Source: Incurvaria masculella | Taxonomy: Eukaryota > Arthropoda > Insecta > Lepidoptera > Incurvariidae | Length of the DNA: 64,000 bases | Reading direction: 5' to 3' | NCBI GenBank assembly: GCA_946894095.1 | Contig: OX335643.1 | Span: forward strand, 6,001,036 to 6,065,035 | Part shown: positions 33,001 to 45,000 of the stretch, piece by piece | Position numbering within the stretch: position 1 is the stretch's first letter | How the letters are laid out: each line of letters opens with the position of its first letter | Made by a program: the position numbers and the translations under genes | Notes under the pieces: generated by a model | Told to the model about the DNA's origin: nothing | The model's input: the letters and a program-made list of their open reading frames with translations, nothing else | Databases searched by the model: none

Positions 33001-36000
33001 AAAAAAGGCCCTAAAAATAATATTGAAAATTATAGACCCATCTCTAAACTCTGTATTTTCAGCAAAATTCTCGAAAAAAATATTCACGAGCAAGTATATG
33101 CAGCTCTGAAAACGTCCTTTAGTCAAACTCAGCATGGTTTCCTCAGAGGTCGGTCTACGGTCAGTAACCTATTGCTATTCACTGAGTCTCTCACCAGTAG
33201 TATGGACAGCAGGGTTCAAGTCGATGCCATCTACACTGACTATAGCAAAGCTTTCGATAAAATTAACCACCAAATTTTAATGAGGAAACTCACATCCGCG
33301 GGTATTCATGGCGACCTATTTCGATGGTTTTGCTCTTACGTTGAAGGTAGATGTCAAGCTGTTGTACTTAATGGCTACACATCCAATTGGATACATGTTC
33401 CTTCTGGCGTTCCCCAGGGCTCGCTTCTCGGGCCTCTGCTCTTTTTACTATTTATCCAAGATATTCATCAGTGCTTCCTTAATTCTAAAATCCCACTTTT
33501 TGCCGATGACATGAAAATTACTAAATAGATAAAAAACGCATCTGACGTTATTTTATTGCAGGAAGACCTGAATCGTTACGAGATCTACTGTCAGATTAAT
33601 CTTCTCGACCTCAACGTACCTAAATGCATGTGTATTACTTATTCACGAAATCGAGACCCTATTATCTCTAAATATTGTCTTATGGGCCAAGAATTGATCC
33701 GTGTACACCAAATTAGGGACTAGGGTGTTATCTTAGATACCAAGTTATTATATGACAAATTCAACGGTCAAAAAGGCTAGTAAAGCGTTGGGATTCATAC
33801 TACGAATATCCAAAAGTTTTGTTAATCCTAAGACACTCCTAACTCTTTACTTCTCTTATGTCAGAAGCCATCTGGAATATGCCTCCCAGGTTTGGAACCC
33901 AAGGTATGAAATTAATAAATACCGACTTGAGCGCGTTCAGCAAAGATTTCTCAAGCATCTTATGTTTCGTACACAGCCAAGTTTCACATCCACTTTAGAC
34001 GCCTGTAAACACTATAAGATACTTCCGTTAGACACTAGGAGAGAAATGCTCGACCTGACTTTTCTTATCAAAATAGCCAATGGCGACATTTATTGTCCTG
34101 AACTACTTGAGCGCATACACCTCCACGTCCCCTCACATATGACTAGAAACAGTTCACTTTTACACCTACTACTAGTTCATACGAAATACAAACAAAATTC
34201 CTTCTTCTGGCGTACCAGTCACCTGTTTAACGAGGTCCAGGACGATATCGACCTTTTCACCTCTAAGCCTGCTTCCATAAAAAACAAATACATTCAAGCT
34301 TTTCTCCAGATTTAGGCTGCTGCTTACATTTTTTTTGTGTAATTCACATTGTCCAAATTTTGTCTGCTTTAACTGTTTGATTATTATTTCTGCTACTAAC
34401 CTAATATGTTAATTTTGTGCTTCATGTTTGATCGTGCAGCTGTTATTCTCACTTTTTTATTATTTGTTTCTTCCAACTGTATGAGATAACTAATGTATTT
34501 TCTTTCGTTTATACTAGATCGTGCTACTGTAATTCTCACGTTTTTATTTTATGTTTCTTCCAGCTGTGTGAGCTCGTAATTGGTGTTATTTTCATTTATA
34601 TTATTGTTATATTGTTATGTAAATGCACTGTGAGCTCGCCTTAATAAATAAATAAATAAATAAATAGCCACTACAGTTATAGTTTGCAAGAAATTAACGG
34701 ACTGCTTGCACGCCCAATAATTAGGAATCTTGCACCCTGTTCGGCTGTCAGGCGCTACAGTTATAGTTTGCAAGAAATTCGTAGTGCCTGTCAGCCATAG
34801 TTTGTAATAAATTAACGGACTGTTTGCACGCCCAATAATTAGGACACTCGTGCCGTTTTTGTCTGATAGCCACTACAGTTATAGTTTGCAAGAAATTAAC
34901 GGACTGCTTGCACGCCCAATAATTAGGACTCTTGCACCCTGTTCGGCTGTCAGGCGCTACAGTTATAGTTTGCAAGAAATTCGTAGTGCCTGTCAGCCAT
35001 AGTTTGTAATAAATTAACGGACTGTTTGCACGCCCAATAATTAGGACACTCGTGCCGTTTTTGTCTGATAGCTAATACAGTTATAGTTTGCAATAAATTA
35101 ACGGACTGCTTGCACGCCCAATAATTAGGATACTTGCACCCTGTTCGGCTGTCAGGCGCTACAGTTATAGTTTCCAAGAAATTCGTAGTTCCTGTAAGCC
35201 ATAGCTTGTAATAAATTAACGGACTGCTTGCACGCCCAATAATTAGGACACTCGTGCTGTGTTCAGCTAACAGGCACAACAGTTATAATTTGTAACTTAC
35301 TGCAGAAAAAACTACGAACCACCGTTGGCCATCTACATGGCTTTTTACACCTGAATAATTTAGATCATAATTCCTATTAATTTAGAATAAGATGTCATTA
35401 TAGTAGTCAAGAGTTTGCTCCTCACCAATATATATAATGTTCTTATAATAATGTTCTTTGTGAGCAGTAGTAATCAATCAATCACTGTAAACTAGTTTGT
35501 AAGTATCACTGGAAAAAATAATAATACAATGACCAACCTGACGAAGTTTCTTGTCGGCTCTTCTTCGCCAGAAGTAATCGAACCGACAGGAAAAAAAAAT
35601 GACGAATCCGAGTGTGTAATATACATCTAATGGAGGAAATAAAGAAACTGAAACTGAAACATTGGCATAAACACCGGACGAGGATCTGTGGTTTCAACGT
35701 TACCTCCAGAGTCTGTGTTGCCGTTGAGTAGGATGAACGGATTTTGATGCGCGGGTTCATGACCCGAAGGGAACCACCACGAGAAATCTGTATACCTTCC
35801 TTCACCTGATGACAAAATATATTCAAAATTAACTCAAAATATTTTTAAGATGTTCTACCTGCATTATATTATAAATATTGAAATACCATTCGTTAAGACT
35901 GTAAAGTGTATCTACATACGACCGTGAAGCAAGGACACATTAATTAAAGAAAAAAGCCGTATAAATAACTTTTTTAACAATATATTACGAGACTGCATAT

Positions 36001-39000
36001 GAACCAACAAGTTACGATACATAAAAATGAATAGATTTTTAGATATTATTTGTTTTGCAATATCGTTTGTGTGTAGTTACTTTTAAAAGCATCTTTATAT
36101 CAGGCAATTTTCGGAAGATAAAATTTTTTTTACCCACAACCTCCAATTTAAAATATAATTAAAATAAATTGTGAATTCATAACGCGTCCCCTATTCCAGA
36201 ACGTTCCTTCGTATATTCTAACAGCGATCGATGAATAAATAACGCAATGTCCTCAATCACTTGATTGACTGTATACCCATATAAATAGAAAAAACAACTA
36301 CGTTTGCAGATTAATTAGACTAAAGCGATATTTTACCCAAAATCACGTTTGTGTCTAATTTTTCACAATTTTTATGCCGTATTTACCGTGCGTTTGCCAT
36401 GTGTTTGCGTACTTTTTTTTTTACTCATTTTGAAATAGTTGGTTCACTGTCGGCTGTTGGGTTGTTTTCTTGAAAGTTGTTTGTTTAATGCAAACGTATA
36501 TACAATGTGAAAGTGAAAATCCATATTAAGTCGTTTTGAAAGCACAAGGTCGAAAACCCAAACCGTCCAAATCATTTATGAATACGGACAAGGTTAGGTT
36601 ATGTGAAGGCAACAATTTGAACAAAAAAATTGTAAGCTTCCACTCATATTGGCTGGAGATTTTAACGTTAGTGAAATATTATTTATTACTAAATATTTCA
36701 ATTAATGTCTATTTTTACTTATAAAAATCAAATTTACTTAATTTGCATTGAAACAATGATAAAAAATTTACAAATAGAAACAATCTAAATCCTTAGATGA
36801 AAAAGGAATCTAAATCACCATATCGAATTATATTCAAATGTTCTATCATTTGATTGCTCTTTATATTTTTGCTGTGAATTTATTGAAAATGTAATATTGT
36901 AATTGACTATTTCTATAGCATTATGGATGTTCGCTGAAATAAAAACATTTTGATTTTCATTTTGATCTTGAAGTGAAAGCGTATTGAACCTCGTTCCTGA
37001 CGGGGTCCCTCGATTGCACACTTTTTTTCTTCTATTACTGTGCCCTTCCTTCACAGTCGATTCAACATATATGTTTTGTAAGTAATGCTATTTCCGTACA
37101 GACATAATTCCGATCGCATTTTCGCACTTATTTCTTGAATCCTGAGAGTTATGAGTATTTACTAAACGCGAAACTACTTATCCTGGGAAATCCGAGCGCG
37201 CGCGTTGCGCCGGGCACAGATTATATAAATCTCTTAGCACGGAAGAAACTAAAGCGACAGTCGGTCAGCGTTCCGAGCAATATTCCGAGCCGAATTTCGT
37301 TCGCAAGTTCCGAGCGGAATTATCTCTGTCCGGAAAAGGCTTCAGTAACACTTACCCAGTTAACGGTTGCAAAGGTTACTGGATCACTGAATATAGCGCA
37401 TGTTAGCTTTTCTACGTTGCCGACTCTTTCCTGTGTGATGTTGATGGTGGCATAGGAAATGATGCATTCTGTGGAAATACCAAAATATTCTGATCATTTA
37501 ATGTGTAGTAGTTAGTACATGTAGCTCGGTGAGATTAAGGCGGTGGTATAATAATGTGGAAGACGTAACTACTTAGAACACTTGTTTAATATAATAAAAG
37601 AAATATATATTATAGCGATTATCACATTTAAGGTCGGAGAAAAAAAAGGGGAAGTTCGTTATAATGTTGCAATATCCAAAAAGGTAATATCGAGTCACCT
37701 TAAGAGGTCCTGGCATACGCCATATGCCGCGCTTAACATACAAAAATAAATCTTCGTACCAATACCAATTGGTATAAAGATGTATTTTTAAAATCCCCTA
37801 TGATGATTTTTGTAAGTATATCGACTAACACAACACACAGTTTTCAGGTTCCAGATGATAGAAAACGAACATGAAACATTAAATGCAGCAATGACCATTG
37901 TCAAATTTACTGTCAAATGGTTACCTGAGGATATCTCAGGAGCGCTGCCGCCGGCTGAGGCGATCTTGATGAGCACTTTGGGGTTGAAGACCCAGGAAGT
38001 GTTGAACATTTCAACTCTCAAGTCGCCATCGTAGTCGGCAGAAACTATTCCTATTTTTCCCAATGTCTGAAAATGTGTTGTTGGAATTAGAAAAATACAG
38101 ACTGTCCACTTCCCAGCATTTTTCTCCAGATTCGGACTGCGTATGCCGCTAGGTGACACTCGGGCTAAGAAAAATAGTCGTAACAGAAACTCAGGCTAAG
38201 ATAAATAGTCGTAACCGAAACTAAGACTAACGAAAAGTAGTACTTTGTGACGTCATTTTGCATTACTTTGAGATTTCGCCCATACAAAATGTATCAAAGT
38301 TACGACACAAAGTACAACTTTTCGTTAGCCTTAGTTTCTGTTACGACTATTTATCTCAGCCTAAGACTAACGAAAAGTAGTACTTTCTGACGTCACTTGG
38401 ACATATTTTGTATGGACGAAATCTCAAAGTAATGCAAAGTGACGTCACAAAGTACAACTTTTCGTTAGTCTTAGTTTCTGTTACCACCATTTATCTCAGC
38501 CTCAGTTACTCGTTAATATCTCAGAGAGTACTTAACTTATCAAGCTCAAAGTAATTATTAAATAACTTTAGGTGCATTCGCAAGAATTATTTGCAAAATT
38601 TTCGTTTCAATAGCACAAACTTTGCTCGATAGAAAAAAATCGTCAAAATAGGCCTATTTTTAGGGTTCCGTGCCTAAAGGGTGCAAACGGATCCCTATTA
38701 CTAAGCCTCCGATGTCCGGAACCCTTCGTTTGCAAGGTCAACTCGCACTTGGCCGATTTTTCACATTTCTCATCGTCTCTTCAAACTAGTAAGGATTTTA
38801 AATAAAAAAATATATGTGCGCACAGTGCTCTTTAATATTTGAACCGAATATTCGTGCGGAAACACCTGAAGTTATATGCAAATAAATTAAAGTTTCATAA
38901 GTACTCCCTGAGAAATTAAGGAATAACTAAAAGTCATCTAGCGGCATACGCAGCGTACATCTACAAAATACTCTTTTTACACGTTCATTACAACTGCTAG

Positions 39001-42000
39001 TATTATGTAACCTGACTTTTCGATTTGCTTTATTAATCTCATCGTATGTTTTTTTGGTCGCTCGGTGTCGACAATTCTACTCGCTTCTACTCTTTTGATT
39101 TGTATTATTTCGTCAAACATTTCATCTACAAGCCCTACCAACCCAAGTTCTGTTAATATATTATTTTTCAGTTGACTTACCCAACTATTGCGAAACTTGG
39201 GGCCTCGTCAGAACGTCAAAAATTCAGAACGACAAAAATGTGTATTTTTGAAATACCATTGCAAAACATCAAAGAATCAGACCGTCGAATTTGATTGAAT
39301 ATTATTTTATTTTGTTCGTTTTGCAATGGTTTAGTACTTTTAAAAAATGCTTAATTGCAGAACCCCAATAATCAGGACGACAAAAAATTTGACGATCTGA
39401 CTTTTGTCGGTCTGCAAGTTATTTTTAAAAAATAGATTTTTGTCGTTTTGATTTTTTGACGTTCTGAAGGCGACTCCGAAACTTGTACGGTTAACTCATT
39501 CCGCAAACTTTCCTCAAGCAACGAATTTCTACAGCATTATATCCTATATGAAATACCCAAGTCCCGCTATCATGCACGCTAGGCACCATACACAAGAATA
39601 TCGCTTCGATTCGCCATCCTTATTGTGATAAAAGTCTGTAAGTTGTTTTTGGTTTCCGTTTAAATATTTGCTTTCCATTATTTCTGCTAAATATTTTTTG
39701 ATAATTAAATTTTTCAAAATGCATGCTTTACTGTTTGTTTGTTAATAATAATGATTTTTAACACAACATTGCCATGGTCATAGTAGCCAGAAACACAGCA
39801 TGACATATGAAGCGCAGAATTCAAAAGTGCCACTTTCTTGTCTCAATCATTTGCCCTCATAATTTACAACGAAATAATGTATTGGGAAAAAAATATTTTA
39901 GACATGCAAAATCATACTGAAAACCTTAAGAGGATAATGAGAACTTTACTTATATCCAACGAGAAAAAATCTTCTTTTATTAAAGAGGTTATTTTCTCAT
40001 TGCTTGTATCCATGATACGCTCCTTTTTGTATTTGCATACACATTTTCAGATGCATATATAACGGATATAAATTAATGTATCAAAAGAATCAAAACGTGT
40101 AATTCAAACGTAGCTCTCAGTTGATTAATTAAATGTGCAAAATCTCAAAATAATATTTATCAAATTTACTGAGGAATCAGGCACGAGCCATTGTATGTAA
40201 CATGATCACCTCGTTATCCTCTTAATGCCAAAACTACTTTCAACCGTCCCAACCACCTTGGAAAGTTTGTACACTTTGATCGACTAAAATGCTTTGGTTA
40301 TTATGCTCTAACAAGATAACCTTTTCCATTTCATCTACCCATCCTCCGTGATCTTCTTCGAGCTGCTTCACTTTCGCCTTGTCCTCGATCACCAATACGA
40401 TGTCTCCCTCCACGATCTTGTCTTCCGTCGCCGTTGCTTCTGTGGTCGTACTGATGGCGCTTGGCAACTGGGATACCTCGAGCTTCGTAGCTGCGGTGGC
40501 TGCTAATTCGCTGTGGATCGTTACCTCGCACGTATACCAGCCCGCATCTTCAGGCTTCACATCGTCAATCTAAGGAAATGCCGTTTTTATTTAATTTAAA
40601 ATATTATTCATCAGACTTCAGTGGTATATTGTAATAATATTTTTCTATTACAAGTTCAATAATAAAGTATGAAAACGCAAATAAAATTAAAAAATTACAA
40701 TTTGTAACAAAGTTAGATTCTTAATAAAGCCGCGTTCCGACGATAAGAGTTGACTCTGACGAAGTGTACCCTGGCGGTCACTCTAATGATACTAGTAGCG
40801 TGGAAACCGTGCATCAGAGTTAACTCGGACGAGTGTGTGCCATCATAGTGGACTAGGACCGTGCTCAACTTTTTCGAGTGAATTATGTGTGAATGTGAAT
40901 TGAAGAGTGGCACAACGTCACTTTTTTCAGTACTAAACAGTTCGAAATATTTGTTTTATTTTTAAATATTTCATTGTCTTGTGCGTTCAGATAGAAAGAA
41001 CAGTGTTAAAAATGGCTGATAAAAAATCATGTTAAAAATTCATGTTAAAACATTTTCAAATCTTTTATCAACATATCTGCAGTTATTTCAAGGCCCAGCC
41101 GTAACAGTTCCTGATCCGTCACGATATAGATATTGTTTTTTGTGCAGAAAAGCTATTTGCCTGTCAACTTCTTTAGATTACATAAGAGTGAACGATGAAA
41201 TTTTTAAACCACTATCATAGTACACTAGGAAGGAGGCTACTCTGTCATAGTATACTCTTGCAAGTAAACTCGTATCGCAGGAACGCGGCTTAAATGTTAT
41301 CGTTCACTGTATTGTGTCCTTGATGGAATTGGGTTTTATATTGATGAATTCTAACAATACTGCAGAAGAATATTGCTGCAGTCCATTATCGGTGCTTCCT
41401 ACTAACACAGTGCTTAAAACATATTATAAATTAAAGCGCGCAGACGTGTGGAAAATTGATTCCTCCTGAATTCAGACATAAGATCCCTAAAATTTATATT
41501 TGCATATTTTTTTTATATATATAATGATGTGTCCTTGGAGCAATGTTCAGACTTACATATTTAAATAAAGACAGAGCCTTGTCGTGAACTTTAAATGTAG
41601 CAGATCACATGATATCATCACACTCTTTATTCTATCATTTGTGCACACTTTGATATTTGAGCTATTATGAATGGTGCTTTAAACATGCGATCTCCAAAAC
41701 AATTGTGTGATAACTCTTAGACTTCCTCCATCACTTGGCATAGACCTGTTTAAATACCTTTTTTTTCTACATTGATTGAAAAATTTGTTCTCATACTTCA
41801 TTTATGTTGGTACTATCTTTCATGTGGGTATCTGTTCCTGTCTTTACTGTGAAATGTACTCCAGTGATTGGTTATTAAATATAATTGTACGCGGATTATT
41901 ATTAAAAATACCTACCACAATTGTAAAGATGTTCGACGAAAAGTGTGATTGGACGGTGATGCGGGAATCCTCAGTTACCCTGACGGAATCACGAGAGATT

Positions 42001-45000
42001 GGGTCGCCGCCCTTTTTCTGTTGACGAAAACCATTGAATTATGTATTATATCCACAATGTTTGTATCAGTTATGTGTTCTGAGTAATATGTCGCAAAATA
42101 AACGAAACATTTTTTTTTTGTTACTTGTCATAGACGGCTAATAACACACCCACCGTCAAGATATTAGCCCAATATACCTCATTGAACTTGGTGCCATACC
42201 AGGACCTTTCATATATTGCACGGCTATTTAACTGATGGTCCGAAGATCGCAGGTCCAAGTTCTGGTTCAGACCGAACAATATATTTTTAGCATATTTGAC
42301 TAATAACATTATAATATTATATGAAAAAGGAACGTTGTTTTTTTATATAAGATTATAATACTTTAGTAAAATTTTTTAATCCTCAGATAGTACTTATCGG
42401 ACTTATCGGATCGTACAAATTCACGTTGGTCAAAGGACGGATAGTCATTGCTGGATAACTATATCTTCTATCACAATTACCTGACTATAATTTTAATAAT
42501 ATGTATAATATGTATTTGAATAATATATTTATTTTCTAATAAACATATGGACTTACTATATTGGGGGCATAAGCAGAAGCGTAAATAAATTTGTCGAATA
42601 GCTATCTGAGTGGGCAGTCTGAGTTCTCACCGAAATTGGCGTTTACGGCAAACCGATCGACTGGCGTTTTCTCCAAACTCCATACAAGTTTTTACTAGAT
42701 ATTCTGTGGTTTTACTTCTTCAAGCTGTCAAAGTCAAACGCGGACTTCCGATTTGTATGAAAACGCGGAGTGGACGTAAACGGCAACGTCGACGTATTTA
42801 CGGCAACGTTGAGTAAGCTGTCAAATCAAGCTCGGACTCGCAAATGTTAGTTCGCTTAACGCCCGCTGCGCGCGCTCTTCAATTTCTCCATACATTTGAA
42901 AACGCCAGTCGATCGGTTTGCCGTAACGCCAATTTAGGTGACAACTTAGACTACCGGCTCTGAGCCGGTAGTCTCAGTTTTCACCTCAATAGGCGTTGAC
43001 GTAACTTCGAAGTTCCATAAATACTCCATACAAGTTTTCAATAGATATTCTGCGGTTTTACTTCTTCAAGCTGTCAAAGTCAAACTCGGACTTCCGATTT
43101 GTATGAAAACGCGGAGGCGACATAAACGGCAACGTCGACGTATTTACGGCAACGTTGAGTAAGATGTCAAATCAAACTCGGACTCGCAAATGGTAGTTCG
43201 CTTAACGCCCACTGCGCGCGCTCTTCAATATCTCCATACATTTTAAAACGCCGTATCGGTTTGCCGTAACGCCAATTAAGGTGAGAACTCAGACTGACTA
43301 CTCTGTCTGTCTGTTTATTAGACCATTGAAAAATCAGCCCTAAGATTACTTTAAGCCAAAAGCTCGTCCGATATCGATCAACAAAAATAACACTTACCCA
43401 CAACACATGAGAGTCGGGATGTTTGTCGACTACTGTGCAGGTGAGGCTTACACTGTCGGAAGATCTCTGCTCGGAGATGCTGACAGTCGAGTTTAACCAG
43501 ACGCAATCTGGTGAAATGAAAATATTTGATATTGTTACATATCAAAACCGGCCAAGTGCCAGTCGGACTCGCACACGAAGGGTTCCGTATCGTCGTATAT
43601 GATTTAACACCAAAAAAGCACGTTTTTTGTATATTTAATTTTCATTATATTTTTTTTACCTATTTGTTATTATAGCGGAAAAATAAATACACACTTTGTG
43701 AAGAAATCAGCTGCCTACCTCGTACGGTTTATGAGATGCAGCCCTGTGACAGACAGCGGAGGCTTAATAATAGGGTTCCGTTGGCACCCTTTGGGTAAGG
43801 AATCCTAAAAAGTGTCAAATTTTAACGGTTGACTTTGTCAGCTAGTAAATAAATAAATAAGAAATATTCATTAACTCCTCTTACTTAGATACCATTTTAC
43901 AGACAGGTAATTTATATATTAACTAGCTGTAATACCCGGCTCCGCTAGGAACAACATTGAAGCATTTTTTTGGGGATAAAAGGTCGCCTACATTTCAAGC
44001 GTTTCAAACAAACCATACAATTTCAAAAAATTTCATTGCGGACTATCCGTTGGGTCGTTTCAGATATTTGTGTGCGTGAACATGGTGACGCGTGATTTTT
44101 TTAAATATCAATTAGTTTATTGCGGGGTTTGAGGTTCGTCGCTCAACGTCCTAAAATGGTAAATAACTCGAAAGTATAATTTATTAGGTTACCTTTTCCT
44201 TAATTTTTCAAAATGTATCTATATGCGTCTCTCATTTGATGCCAACATTATCACAATCTATCAAACATTTATAATTTTACTAGTTGAGTTACCCGACTCC
44301 GCACATGTCAATTTCATTTTGGACGAACTGTTGATAATCCCATAACAACAAAACCTTTTTCCCAAATAAATTGTATCCTATGTGGTTATCCAGGTAATAA
44401 ACTATGTATTTGTCCAATTTTATTCATATCGATTCAGCCGTTTTTGTAACGGATGTTAAGAACGGCCCGTAAGCTATGCTCCCCATACAAACGTAGTTTA
44501 CTTATCATTTAAAAACCGCTATTCCAATTAAATTGATATTAAATATGAAAAATCAGGGAACCAATATCTGTGTCTGTATACTTTTGTTTTTTTGAAAAAT
44601 CCAAACCGAATCAGATGAAAGCAAAAACAAAATCTTCATACTAATTTTGTTTTCTCTGTGGTTTGACTCAGTATACATTTATCGAAAAAGCAAAGGCATG
44701 CAGACACAGATATTTGTTGCCAGATTTGTGATACCAAATATCAAGTAAATTGCTACAGTGGTTTTTACATGATTAGTAAACTACGTTTGTATGGGAGGCG
44801 AAATTTTCTGATGCTTACGGGGGCACCTTAAGTAACGAACATCGAAACTTTCACATTTATGACATAAGTAGGGAGCATAAGGCATAATTGTTTCTATTTA
44901 CACCGAAAACTTTACATAAACACTGACGACCCAGAACAGGAATGAAAGGGCGCGCATCCGTATTCCAGTACTAAAAAATACTCATAAATCAAAACTAAAA

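Noticed and set aside
32070..35290. Regular spaced repeats that might suggest a CRISPR array
   Set aside because: The repeats are contiguous 100/200-base satellite units without unique spacers, in an insect intron.
37135..37455. 106-residue plus-strand frame
   Set aside because: Its right half is antisense to a gene B Ig exon with good splice sites, and it shows no family of its own.
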